A stretch of DNA of 64,000 nt, taken from the NCBI RefSeq assembly GCF_902686445.1, contig NW_025920106.1:248001-312000 (forward strand), given 5' to 3'. Positions within the stretch are counted from its first letter, which is position 1; every line of letters starts with the position of its first letter. The notes under the pieces were generated by a model. It ran no database searches. It was not told the origin of the DNA and worked only from the letters and a program-made list of their open reading frames with translations. This document shows positions 21,691-33,829 of this stretch, in pieces. A program made the position numbers and the translations under genes. The DNA comes from Sciurus carolinensis. Lineage: Eukaryota; Chordata; Mammalia; Rodentia; Sciuridae.

Positions 21691-22949
21691 TACTGCCATG
21701 TGTTCTATCAGATCATAATGGACTGAGAATAGAAATCAATGACAAAATAAAAAACAGAAATTACTCCAACACTTGGAGATTAAATAATATGCTATTGAAT
21801 GAAACATGATAACAAAAAACATCAGGGAAGAGATAAAAAATTCTTAGAGCTCAATGAGAACGATGATACAACATATCAAAATCTCTGGGACACTATGAAA
21901 GTGGTGCTAAGAGGAAAATTCATTGCATGGATTACATTCCAGAAAAGAATGAAAAGTCAACAACTAAATGACCTAACATTACAGCTCAAAGCCCTAGAAA
22001 AAGAAGAACAGAATATCAGCAAAAGTAGTAGAAGACAGGAAATAACTAAAATCAGAGCTGAAATCAATGAAATTGAAACAAAAGAAACAATTCAAAAAAT
22101 TAACAAAACTGAAAGTTGGTTCTTTGAGAAAGTAAACAAAACAGAGAAACCCTTAGACACACTAACAAAGAGGAGAGAGAAGACTTAACTTACTAAAATT
22201 TGTGATGAAAAAGGAAACATCATGACAGACAACACTGAGAAACAGAACATAATGAGAAGTTACTTTGAAAATCTGTATTCAAACAAAATAGAAACCACCA
22301 AAGACATTGACAAATTTCTAGAGACATATTCTCCTCCCAAACTGAACCAGGAGGACATACACAATTTAAACAGATGAATATCAAGCAATGAAATATAAGA
22401 AGCCATTAAAAATCTACCATCCAAGAAAAGCCCAGGACCATTCGGATTCTCAGTCAAGTTCTACAAGACATTCAAAGAAGAACTCACTCCAATACTTCTC
22501 AAAGTATTCCAGGAAATAGAAAAGGAGGGTACCCTACCAAACTCATTCTATAAAGCTAATATCACCCTCATACCCAAACCAGAAAAAGACACATCAAGGA
22601 AAGAAAATTTTAGACCAATATCCTTGATTAATATAGATTCAAAGGTCCTTAACAAAATATTGGCAAACTGTATCCAAAAACATATTAAGAAAATTGTGCA
22701 CTGGGATCAAGTGGGGTTCATCCCTGGAATGCAAGGATGGTTCAACATTCGTAAATCAATGAACGTAATCCATCATATCAATAGACTTAAGGATAAGAAT
22801 CATATGGTTATTTCAATTGACGCAGAAAAAGCATTCGACAAAATACGACACCCCTTCATGCTCAAAACACTCGAAAAATAGGCATAGTAGGAACATACCT
22901 GAATATTGTAAAGGTTACTTATGCTAAGCCCATGGTCAACATCATTCTT
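21691..22949 (+). mobile_element. L1-D, older L1, left part
   Basis: Plus-strand L1 ORF2 beginning in the last part of the endonuclease domain (LSDHNGLRIEINDKIKNRN), so 5'-truncated. It continues through RT up to the AKPMVNII block, where L1-B is inserted. Stops at 22186, 22376 and 22396 and a frameshift near 22880 show decay. The RT block DAEKAFDKI is canonical, unlike in L1-A and L1-B. The element resumes at 29476. Confidence 0.88.
22937..22949 (+). repeat. Left target-site duplication of L1-B (13 bp)
   Basis: CAACATCATTCTT here is repeated exactly at 29463-29475, and the two copies bracket L1-B. Collapsing them restores an uninterrupted ORF2 frame of L1-D across the junction. Confidence 0.93.
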
Positions 22950-23136
22950 TCTTTATTTTTTTTTTTTTTACATAGGGCAATGATGTTTATTTTTTTCCCT
23001 TCCCCCCCACTCCTCCCACCCCTCTTTTCCCTCTACACAGTCCTTCTTTCCTTCATTCTTACCGCTCTCCTTATCCCTAACCCTAAACCTAACACTAAAC
23101 CTAATGCTAAACCCTCCCACCCCCCATTATATGTCC

Positions 23137-26100
23137 TCATCCGCTTATCAGCGAGATCATTCGTCCTTTAGTTTTTTGAGATTGGCTTATCTGACTTAGC
23201 ATGATATTCTCCAATTTCGACCATTTGCCTACAAATGCCATAATTTTATCATTCTTCATTGCGGAGTAATATTCCATTGTATAAATATGCCATAGTTTCT
23301 TTATCCATTCATCAACTGAAGGGCATCTAGGTTGGTTCCACAATCTGGCTATGGTGAATTGAGCAGCAATGAACATTGATGTGGCTGTATCTCTGTAGTA
23401 TGCTGATTTTAAGTCCTTTGGGTATAGGCCAAGGAGTGGGATAGCTGGGTCAAATGGTGTTTCCATTCCAAGCTTTCTGAGGAATCTCCACACTGCTTTC
23501 CAGAGTGGCTGCACTAAATTGCAACTCCACCAGCAATGTATGAATGTTCCTTTTTCACCACATCCTCGCCAACACCTATTGTTGCTTGTATTCTTGATAA
23601 TCACCATTCTAATTGGGGTGAGATGAAATCTTAGGGTAGTTTTGATTTGCATTTCCCTTATTACTAGGGATGTTGAACATTTCTTTATATATCTGTTGAT
23701 TACTTGTACATCTTCTTCTGTGAAGTGTCTGTTCATTTCCTTAGCCCATTTGTTGATTGGATTATTTGTATTCTTCGTGTAGAGTTTTTTGAGTTCTTTA
23801 TAGATTCTGGAAATTAGCACTCTATCTGAGGTATGGTTGGCAAAGATATTCTCCCACTCCGTAGGCTCTCTCTTCACATTTCTGATAGTTTCCTTTGCTG
23901 AGAGAAAGCTTTTTAGTTTGAATCTATCCCAGGTGTTGATTCTTGCTTTTATTTCTTGTGCTATTGGAGTCCTGTTAAGGAAGTCTGATCCTAAGCCAAC
24001 AAGTTGAAGATTTGGACCTACTTTTTCTTCTATAAGATGCAGGGTCTCTGGTCTGATTCCGAGGTCCTTGATCCATTTTGAGTTGAGTTTTGTGTAGGGT
24101 GAGAGATAGGGGTTTATTTTCATTCTATTGCATATGGTTTTCCAGTTTTCCCAGCACCATTTGTTGAAGAGGCTATCTTTCCTCCATTGCATATTTTTGG
24201 AACCTTTGTCTAGTATGAGAAAATTGTATTTATTTGGGTTTGTGTCCATGTCCTCTATTCTGTACCATTGATCTACCTGTCTATTTTGGTACCAGTACCA
24301 TGCCGTTTCTGTTACTATTGCTTTGTAGTAGAGTTGAAGATCTGGTATTGCAATACCCCCTGCTTCGCTCTTGCTACTGAGGATTGCTTTAGCTATTCTA
24401 GGTTTTTTATTCTTCCAGATGAATTTCATAATTGCTTGCTCTATTTCTGCAAGGTACATCATTGGGATTTTAATTGGAATTGCATTGAATCTGTATAGCA
24501 CTTTAGGTAGTATGCCATTTTGACAATATTAATTCTGCCTATCCAGGAACATGGAAGATCTTTCCATTTTCTAAGGTTTTCTTGAATTTCTTTCTTTAGT
24601 GTTCTGTAGTTCTCATTGTAGAGGTCTTTCACCTCTTTTTTTTTTTAAATTTTTAAAAAAATTTTATTGTAAACAAATGGGATACATGTTGTTTCTGTTT
24701 GTACATGGAGTAACAGCATACCATTTGCGTAATCATACATTTACATAGGGTAATGTTGTTTGATTCATTCTGTTATTTTTTCCTTCTCCTGACCCCTCCC
24801 ACCTCTCTTTTCCCTCTATACAGTCCCTCCTTCCTCCATTCTTGCCCCCCTCCCACTCCCCATTATGTGTCATCATCTGCTTATCAGTGAGATCATTCGT
24901 CTTTTGGATTTTTGAGATTGGCTTATCTCACTTAGCATGATATTCTCCAATTTCATTTTGTGAGATTGATTCCCAAGTATTTTATTTTATTCCAGGCTAT
25001 TGTGAATGGGATAGTTTTCCTAATTTCTCTTTCTGAAGATTCATCACTTATGTATAAAAATGCGTTGGATTTATGAGCATTGATGTTGTAACCTGCTACT
25101 TTACTGAATTCACTTATGAGTTCTAAAAGTTTTCTGGTGGAATTTCCAGGTTCCTTTAAATATATAATCTTGTCATCAGTGAACAGGGATAGTTTGAGTT
25201 CTTCTTTTCCTATTCGTATCCCTTTAATTTCTTTGGTTTGTCTGATTGTTCTGGCTAGAGTCTCAAGGACGATGTTGAATAGAAGTGGTGAAAGAGGGCA
25301 TCCCTGCCTTGTTCCAGTTTTTAGGGGGAACGCTTTCAGTTTTTCACCATTTAGAATGATATTAGCCATGGGCTTAGCGTAGATTGCCTTTATAATGCTA
25401 AGGAATGTTCCCACTACCCCAATTTTTTCTAGTGTTTTGAGCATGAAGGGATGCTGTATATTTTTGAATGGTTTTTCTGCATCTATTGAAATAATCATGT
25501 GATTCTTAACTTTAAGTCTGTTGATATGATGAATGACATTTATTGATTTCCGAATGTTGAACCAACCTTGCATCCCTGGGATAAAACCCACTTGATCGTG
25601 GTGCACTATCTTTTTAATATATATTTGTATGCAATTTGCTAAAATTTTGTTGAGAATTTTTGCGTCGATGTTCATTAAGGTTATTGGTCTGAAATTTTCT
25701 TTTCTCAATGTGTCTCTGTCTGGTTTATGTATCAGGGTGATATTGGCTTCATAGAACGAGTTTGGGAGGTTTCCCTCCTCCTCTATTTCATGGAATAGTT
25801 TGAGGAGTATTGGAATGAGCTCTTCTTTAAAGGTTTTGTAGAACTCAGCTGAGAACCCATCTGGTCCTGGACTTTTCTTTTTTGGTAGGCTTTTGATGTC
25901 CTCTTCTATTTCATTGCTTGAAATTGGTTATTTAAGTTGTGTATGTCCTCCTCGTTCAGTTTAGGTAATTCATATGTCTCTAGAAATTTGTTGATGTCTT
26001 CGAGGTTTTCTGTTTTGTTGGAGTATAGATTTTCGAAATAGCTTCTAATTATGTTTTGTATTTCACTCGTGTCTGTTGTGATGTTTCCTTGTTCATTCCG

Positions 26101-27300
26101 AATTTTAATAATTTGAGTTTTCTCCCTCTTTCTCTTTGTTAGTGTGGCTAAGGGTTTATCAATTTTATTTATTTTTTCAAAGAACCAACTATATATTTTG
26201 TTAATTTTTCCAATTGTTTCTTTTGTTTCGAGTTCGTTGATTTCGGCTCTGATTTTAACTATTTCCTGTCTTCTACTACTTTTGGTATTGGTCTGCTCTT
26301 CTTTTTCTAGCGCTTTGAGCTGTAGTGTTAAGTAGTTTATTTGTTGATTTCTACTTCTTTTTTTGAATGCACCCCATGAAATAAATCTTCCTCTAAGTAC
26401 TGCTTTCATAGTGTCCCAGAGATTTTGATATGATGTGTCTTTGTTCTCGTTTACTTCTAAGAATTTTTTTATTTCCCTCCTGATGTCTTCTGTTATCCAT
26501 TCATCATATAATATTTTATTATTTAATCTCCAGGTATTGGAGACATTTCTGTTTTTTATTCTGTCATTTATTTCTAATTTCAATCCATTATGATCTGATA
26601 GAGTACAAGGTAGTATCTCCATATTCTTGTATTTGCTAACAGTAGCTTTGTGGCATAAAATATGGTCTATTTTAGAGAAGGATCCATGTGCTGAAGAGAA
26701 GAAAGTGTATTCCTTCTTTGTTCGATGGTATATTCTATATGTCCGTTAAGTCTAAATTGTTGATTGTGTTGTTGAGATCTACAGTTTCTTTATTCAATTT
26801 TTGTTTGGACAAACTATGCAGTGGTGAGAGAGATGTGTTAAAATCGCCTAGTATTATTGTGTTGTGGTCTATTTGATTTCTGGAATTGAGAAGGATTTGT
26901 TTGACGTACGTGGATGAGCCAATGTTCGGGGCCTAGATATTTATGATTGTTAAATCTTGATGATTTATGCTTCCCTTAAGCAGCATGTAATGTCCTTCTT
27001 TATCCCTTCTGACTAGTTTTGGTTTGAAGTCCACATTATCTGAAATGAGGATGGATACTCCAGCTTTTTTGCTCTGTCCGTGTGCATGGTATGTTTTTCC
27101 CCATCCTTTCACCTTTAATCTATGGGTGTCTCTTTCTATGAGATGAGTCTCTTGCAGGCAGCATATTGTTGGATTTTTCTTTTTAATCCAATCTGCCAGT
27201 CTGTGTCTTTTGATTGATGAATTCGGGCCATTGAACATTCAGGGTTATTATTGTGATATGATTTGTATTCCCAGTCAATTGACTCATATTTGTTTTTGAC
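23137..27300 (-). pseudogene. L1-B ORF2, broken by frameshifts, a stop and an insertion
   Basis: The pieces in order are: endonuclease start (27300-26933) with CCLQETH and a frame break near 27240; a TAG at the Tyr of YAPN (about 26935); the post-endonuclease region (26622-25906); RT (25708-24953) with DAEKPF and [10 protein letters not shown]; and a 454-codon open C-terminal region (24501-23137) with the zinc-knuckle-like [17 protein letters not shown] frame break lies near 25915, and a truncated L1 interrupts at 24633. Same domain order as L1-A. Confidence 0.9.
24633..24952 (-). mobile_element. 5'-truncated L1 (about 0.32 kb) inside L1-B ORF2
   Basis: The ORF2 sequence of L1-B is interrupted after GGTCTTTCACCTC by a T-rich tract, an L1 3' UTR/ORF2-end segment in the same minus orientation, and then resumes at TTTTGTGAGATTGATTCCC. 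The inserted piece is itself homologous to the end of ORF2 and the 3' end seen at 31240-31513. A short T-rich microduplication may be the target site. Confidence 0.82.
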
Positions 27301-27333
27301 ATGATTTGGTTTCTCCTTTATTTGGCTATTCCT

Positions 27334-28378
27334 TTAGGCTATTTCCTCCTGTTGCTGATTTGCATCATTGTTTTTCATCTCTTCCTCATGGAATATTTTG
27401 CTGAGAATGTTCTGTAATGCTGGCTTTCTTTTTGTAAATTCCTTTAGCTTTTGTTTATCATGGAACGATCTTATTTCATCATCAAATTTGAAGGTAAGTT
27501 TTGCTGGGTATAAGATTCTTGGTTGGCATCCGTTTTCTTTCAGGGCTTGGTATATGTTGTTCCAGGCCCTTCTAGCTTTTAGGGTCTGGATTGAAAAATC
27601 TGCTGATATTCTTATTGGTTTCCCTCTGAATGTAACTTGATTCTTTTCTCTCGCGGCCTTTAAAATTCTGTCTTTATTTTGTATGTTAGGTATTTTCATA
27701 ATAATGTGCCTTGGTGTGGTTCTGTTGTAATTTTGTATGTAGGAGTTCTATAAGCCTCTTGTACTTGGTTTTCCATTTCATTCTTCAGATTTGGGAAATT
27801 TTCTGTTATTATTTCATTGAATAGTTTGTTCATTCCTTTGGTTTGTTTCTCTAAGCCTTCCTCAATCCCAATAATTCTTAAATTTGGCCTTTTCATGATA
27901 TCCCATAATTCTTGTAGATTCTGTTCATGATTTCTTACCATCTTTTCTGTTTGGCCAACTTTGCTTTCAAGATTAAATAATTTTCTTCAATGTCTGAGGT
28001 TCTGTCTTCCAGGTGTTCTATCCTATTGGCTATGCTTCCTATGGAGTTTTTAACTTGGTTTATTGTTTCCTTCATTTCAAGGATTTCAGTTTGTTTTTTT
28101 TTCAGCATCTCTAACTCTTTATTGAAATGATCTCTTGCTTCCCGTATTTGGTCTTTTAACTGTTGATTGGTGTGATCATTTAATGCCTGCATTTGCTCTT
28201 TCATCTCCTCCTTCAATGCCTGCATTTGCTCTCTCATCTCCTCATTAGCTTCCCTGATCATTTTAATTATGTACATTCTGAACTCCCTTTCTGACATTTC
28301 TTCTGCTGTGCTGTCATTGGGTTTTATTGATGTAGTATCTAGGTTTGTTTGGGACATTTTCTTCCCTTGTTTTCTCAT
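27334..28378 (-). pseudogene. L1-B ORF1 in three frames
   Basis: The first frame (28378-27935) starts at an ATG and encodes a polar N-terminus and a long coiled coil with a duplicated EEMKEQMQAL-type heptad block. The second (27941-27696) carries MKRPNLRIIGIEEG of the RRM. The third (27699-27334) is the C-terminal domain with YPAKLTFKFDDEI. The second-to-third frame break after PHQGTLL is identical in L1-A; the first-to-second break (near 27940) is private. Product would be truncated. Confidence 0.88.
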
Positions 28379-29462
28379 ATTGGTCAGCTGTCAGTGGGAC
28401 CCTGAGATATTGCAGTTTTCTGCTATTGGCTTATAGTGTCCCGGTAGATTTCCAGTGTATCACCTCCCAGCCTTCAGTAGCCTGATGTCTTGGAGGAATC
28501 TGATAAAGCAGCGCATCCAAAGAAAACTGCCCCTAGCCCCCTACTGGTTCCACGGTTTGGAACTGGTTCTGTGCGGAAATGCTCTCACTGTGGGCCTGCA
28601 CATTGTGGCTGGCCGTGTGGGAGGAGCCCACTGCCGGAGTGTGGAAGGCTACCTTGGGAAGACTCTAGCTGCCCTGCCTGGCTCCAGTAAGCCACCTCTA
28701 TCTCGGCCTGCCACCTGGGCCGAGCTTTACCCAGTGGGCAGACTCACCTGTGGCTCTATTTCAGTCCGAGTCTCTCAATGCCTCCCCTTCTTAACTCCTG
28801 GGTTCTGGAGCGACTGGGGGTGCAGTCACCCTCTAGGCTGCCATCTTGGATCACCCCGTGAAGAGAGCCTGCAGCTGGAGTCGGCAGAGCCGCCTGAAGA
28901 GGTCTCTGGCTGCCCTGCCCTGATCCCAGAGGCTGTTTGCAGATCGAAGCTCTCTGTTGGTTCGGGGACTTGTGGCTTGTTCTATGTAGAAAACCTCTCA
29001 CTGGGCGGTCTGATCTGAGAAGCTAGACTTGAAAGGCACCTCCCACTGCAGGGGTCCAGGCTACTTGGGGAGGTCTCTGGCTGCCCTATCCTGGTCCCTG
29101 AAGCTGCTGTGTGCCGGAGTACGTTGCACTGCAGTGGCTCCGGGACTCAGAGGTTGTTCTGGTCAGAAAGGCTCTCACTAGCGGGCCAGTTCTGTTCCAA
29201 GAACCTGGAGAAGCTGGCTGTGTGGGCGGGGCCCACCGCCAGAGTGCACAGGACTGCCTGTGGATGACTCTAGCTGCCCTGCCCGGATCCGATAAGCCAC
29301 CTCTATCTGGGCCTGCCACCCGGGCTGAGCTTTACCCAGTGGGCAGACTCACCTGTGGCTCTATTTCAGCCTGAGTCTCTCAATTCCTCCCCTTCTTAAC
29401 TCCTGGGTTCTGGAGCGACTGGGGGTGCAGTCTCCCTCTATGCCGCCATCTTGGATCACCCC
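28379..29462 (-). promoter_or_regulatory. L1-B 5' UTR with terminal YY1-like site
   Basis: On the minus strand the element starts GGGGTGATCCAAGATGGCGGC, placing an AAGATGGC core about ten bases from the first nucleotide. The same block recurs at 28842-28860, about 605 bp downstream, showing a second monomer-type repeat. GC-rich. In human L1 a YY1 site in this position sets the transcription start (established); the role here is inferred. Confidence 0.75.
28455..29018 (+). other. 187-codon open frame antisense to the L1-B 5' UTR
   Basis: The plus strand, antisense to L1-B, holds an ATG-initiated open frame of 187 codons. L1-A carries the corresponding antisense frame in two parts (9856-9577 and 9301-8906), separated by a CGA-to-TGA change. 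The predicted protein is Pro/Ser/Leu/Gly-rich with no recognised domain. Primate L1s have an antisense ORF0 in the same place, but there is no visible sequence relation. GC-rich DNA can keep frames open by chance, so coding is unproven. Confidence 0.3.
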
Positions 29463-29475
29463 CAACATCATTCTT
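29463..29475 (+). repeat. Right target-site duplication of L1-B
   Basis: CAACATCATTCTT, identical to 22937-22949. Confidence 0.93.
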
Positions 29476-31513
29476 AATGGAGAAAGACTGAAACCATTCC
29501 CTTTCAAAATGGGAACAAGACAGGGATGTCCTCCTTCACCACTTCTATTCAATATTGTCCTTGAAACTCTAGCCAGAGCAATTAGACATACCAAAGAAAT
29601 TAAAGATATATGAATAGGAAGAGAGGAATTTAAGCTGTCACTATTTGTGGATGATATGATTTTATATTTAGAGGATCCAAAAACCTCCTCCAGAAAACTT
29701 CTAGACCTCATCAATGAATTCAGCAAAATGGCAGGCTATAAAATCAACATGCATAAATCTAAAGCATTTTTATATGCAAGTGATGAAACAGCTGAAAGGG
29801 CAATGAGGAAAACAACCCCATTAAAATAACTTCAAAAAAAAAAAATACTTGGGAATCAATCTAACCAAAGACGTAAAAGATCTCTACAATGGAAACTACA
29901 AAACATTGAAGAAAGAAATTGAGGAAGACTATAGAAGATGGAAAGATCTCCCATGTTCTTGGATAGGCAGAATTAATATTGTCAAAATGGCCATACTACC
30001 AAATGTGCTATACAGATTCAATGCAATTCCAATAAAATTCCCAATGATGTACCATACAGAAATAGAGCAAGCAATCATGGAATTCATCTGGAAGAATAAG
30101 AAACCCAGAATAGCTAAAGCAATCCTTAGCAGGAAGAATGAAACAGGGGGTATCCCAATACCAGATCTTCAACTATACTACAAAGCAATAGTAAAAAAAA
30201 CAGCATGGTATTGGCATCAAAATAGGTAGATCAATGGTATAGAATAGAGGACATGGACACAAACCCAAATAAATACAATTTTCTAATACTACACAAAGGG
30301 GCCAAAAATATGCAATGGAGAAAAGATATCCTCTTCAACATATGGTGTTGGGAAAACTGGAAAACCATATGCAGCAGAATGAAATAAAACCCCTATCTCT
30401 CACCCTGCACAAAATTAACTCACAATGGATCAAGGATCTTGAAATCAGACCAGAGAACCTGCATCTTATAGAAGAAAAGTAGGTCCAAATCTTCAATTTG
30501 TTGGCTTAGGATCAGACTTCCTTAACAGGACTCCCAAAGCACAAGAAATTAAAGCAAGAATCAATAACTGGGATAGATTCAAACTAAATAGCTTTCTCTC
30601 AGCAAAGGAAAATATCAGCAATGCGAAGAGAGAGCACAGAGAGTGGGAAAATAACTTTGCCACTCATACTTCAGATAGAGCACTAATTTCCAGAATATAT
30701 GAAGAACTCAAAAATCTCTACACAAAGAATACAAATAACCCAATCAACATATGGGCTAAGGATATGAACAGACACTTTACAGAAGAAGATCTACAAGCAA
30801 TCAAAAAACATATGAAAAAATGTTCACCATCATTAGTAATAAGAGAAATGTAAATCACAACGACCCTAAGATTCCATCTCACCCCATTTAGAATGGTGAT
30901 TATCAGGAATACAAGCAACAATAGGTGTTGGAGAGGATGTGGGGAAAAAGGTACACTTATACATTGCTGGTGGGGCTGCAAATTAGTGCAGCCACTCTGG
31001 AAAGCAGTGCAATGATTCCTTAGAAAACTTGGAATGGACCTACCATTTGACCCAGCTATCCGAGTCCTCGGCCTATACCCAAAGAACTTAAAATCAGCAT
31101 ACTAAAGAGTTACAGCCACATCAATGTTCATAGCTGCTCAATTCACAATAACTAGACTCTGAAACCAACCTAGATGTCCTTCAGTTGATGAATGGATAAA
31201 CAAACTGTGGCATATATATACAATGGAATATTACTCAGCTGTAAAGAATAATAAAATTATGACATTTGCAGGAAAATGGATGAAATTTGAGACTATCATG
31301 CTAGGTGAGATAAGCCAATCTCAAAAATCCAAAAGGCAAATGATCTCACTGATAAGCAGTTGATGACACATAATGAGGGGTGGCAGGGAGGCAAGAATGG
31401 AGAAAGGAGAAGATGTATAGAAGTAAAAGTGGGGTGGGAGGGGTGGGGAGGGGGAAAATAACAGAATGAATCAAATATCATTACATAAGTAAATTTATCA
31501 TTATGAAAAAAAA
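29476..31513 (+). mobile_element. L1-D, right part with 3' end
   Basis: Continuation of the interrupted L1: [18 protein letters not shown] directly follows the target duplication, then the RT active-site block LFVDDMILYL, then the C-terminal region with multiple breaks (29829, 30227, 30385 and later). The 3' UTR (31370-31500) is G-rich but lacks the telomere-like block of L1-A, L1-B and L1-C. The tail AAAAAAAA at 31505-31513 abuts the first array unit. Confidence 0.88.
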
Positions 31514-33829
31514 CCGGATAATTCTTTCCCTCAGGACCCACTGCTAGACTAGGGGTGTTGAGATGTAAAAAAGGTTATTTGCAAGATTGTTGTGAAAAGG
31601 AGAATTAAGAATTCCTAAGTCTTTGATTGGCTTTGTCTATAGTTGCTACTTTGCATAAAACTTCTGAGACACAGAACCAGATAGATCAAGTCATGTACCT
31701 CAAAGGAGCTGTTTCTGTCATGACCATATAGACCATCCCTTAGGGCATTGGCTTTGCAAGTCAAAAGGCTGGGGGTACTAATACCCAGCATCATGGGATG
31801 GAAAAAAGTAAAAAACAACATGAAAAGACAATGCAGTGGGGGCAAACCTCCTCTCCTCTCAACATTTTTCTTTTTCCCCTCTCTTATTCAGCAGAATCAA
31901 CACTTTACAAGAACTTACAGTTTCTCCTGACAGCAATTTCCTTTGACTCCTTTCAGCCAGGAGCTGCACTCAAAGCAGCAGTGCATCCCCAGTAACTGGC
32001 ATTTCTTAAGAGGAAGTGTTCCTTCCCTTCTTTCAACTCTCATCACTTTATAACTTACAATCACTCTTGAGTGTCCTATCACCATTTTTGGAGAACAAAT
32101 GTTCTTGATTGGAAACGGGCACCAGGTGATAATGTCACAAAATTGAAATTGACCCCTCACAGGCCCTTTCCAATTTTGAGGCTTTTTGGACACACTTCCA
32201 GACTGCCAATGAAGGGACATCCAGAGCTGAGCACCACTTAAGCCTTCAGGAGATGCATACAACTTCACCTAGAAGACCCAGGTTCCAGATGTCTCCAGAT
32301 TGAGCTTTCTAGAGAAAAGAGAGCAACCCACAAGATTGGGTAAAAAGTGTCCCAATTCAAAGATCACTTAACCCAATATGCTCACTGCATGCTCCAGTGG
32401 CATGAACATCTATCACCAGCCATCATTCAGTGCCGTTGCTATGACCCTAGGCTAGTTTCCTGACTAGGGTATTCTGGGAGTGCCCAGTCCTGGATGAGAG
32501 GGTTAGGAAGAAAATAGTGCTGGGGCCTGTGCTCAGATTGGGGATCCACGTGTCCCCAAGCACACTTCCACACAAACAGGCCCACTGCAACTGGTGGGGG
32601 ATAACTGCCTGCTCTCATGATTCCCACTGTAGCCAAAGGAGTGCAGCGATACCTAGCAGACCTGAAGTTTAATGTGAGCTGTCACACTTCGGAGGAGATC
32701 TTTGTCCTGCCTGGTCCTGGAGGGATCCAGGGACCACAGGGCTGTGTTCTCCTGGCTGAAAAGGTTAGAATCACATTTTGGAACACCTCATATCCCTGGC
32801 ACTTGCTCCCGTCTTTTTTCCTCTGAGCATCCCAACTGAGCTGATTCTTGTTTTCAGTCTTGGTCTGAAGCAGCCAGGAGCAGAAGGTTCTCTGGTTTCC
32901 ATGGAAACTGTGATGACATGGAACTGTCAGGCCTTTCATCTGTGACCTCAGGTGGAATCTGTGGGGCTAGAAGCAGGTTCCCTGAGACACTCCTCAAACT
33001 CCCTGTTGCTCAAACTTCCAAAAACCCCTCTGGAGGGAGAAACCAACTTCTCACCATCCAGAGCCTGGAATCCTCTAGCCATTCACACCTGATCTCCCTG
33101 ATTCCTGTCCTTTCTACCTGGAGAGAGGAGCTCTCCCATTTTTTGCTCTCATGTCACAGGAGCATTGGTAACCAAGTGAGCGACTGTCCTCAGTGTAAGT
33201 GAATGCAATTGAAATTTTGATAGATCAGGGACATGAATTTCAGCCCTTTGCTCATTGTAACAAATATTGAGAGTGAAAGCTAAAAACATACTGAGAGGAA
33301 GATTGAAATTGGATGAGGAATGTTTCCTTTCTGCCAGCAAACATGGGTCCTGAGAACCCAGACCTTGAGAGCCATCACCACTTGCCTTTGCCTGTTTCTA
33401 TTTCCTGACATCCTTTGGCTAAGTTGATACAGAATTCCTTCCTTGAAGAAAACTGGCTTTTCCCAGGAGAAACACATTCCTCCACCTCACCCCTACCTGC
33501 GACGACAGGCAACGTCCAGAACCAGTACTGGCTTCTCCATCTTGCAGTCCACTCTGCTGGGTAGAAGTTCCCAAAGTAAAATACCAAAAGGAAAAGTAAA
33601 AAAGAAAAAAAAAAATCAAGGAAGTTGTCAGTGGACTGTGAATGTAATGACTGGGGATGCAATGGACAATGGTCCCAAAAATCTCCTTACATACTAACAA
33701 CTAGAGCACATTCTAATAACCTCATAGTCCTGATTCTCCTCAAGCCCTGTCCTCCATAGGTCAGTGATATATTTTTCTGCTCAGGGATGAAGTATTACCT
33801 GTTTCCTCCTTAGAGTAAAGACTGGATAA
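31514..33829 (+). repeat. Array unit 1
   Basis: Begins at CCGGATAATTC directly after the L1-D tail. Decayed tRNA-like segment at about 31722-31797. A 69-codon frame at 32617-32826 has counterparts in other units. Length about 2316 bp, uninterrupted. Confidence 0.88.

Larger units (their letters stand above)
22950..29462 (-). mobile_element. Near full-length L1 (L1-B), minus strand, inserted in L1-D
   Basis: Reading the minus strand: 5' end at 29462 (GGGGTGATCCAAGATGG), 5' UTR to 28379, ORF1 28378-27334, ORF2 about 27300-23137, 3' UTR with telomere-like motifs (23075-23115), and an A-rich tail at 22950-22970. It is flanked by a 13-bp direct repeat, the signature of target-primed reverse transcription. 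About 6.2 kb after subtraction of a 0.32-kb secondary insertion. Several frameshifts and one shared nonsense codon inactivate it. Confidence 0.93.

Noticed and set aside
33443..33697. 84-codon frame and its antisense partners in unit 1
   Set aside because: The Lys-rich end is an A-rich tract; counterparts in other units are interrupted or shifted.
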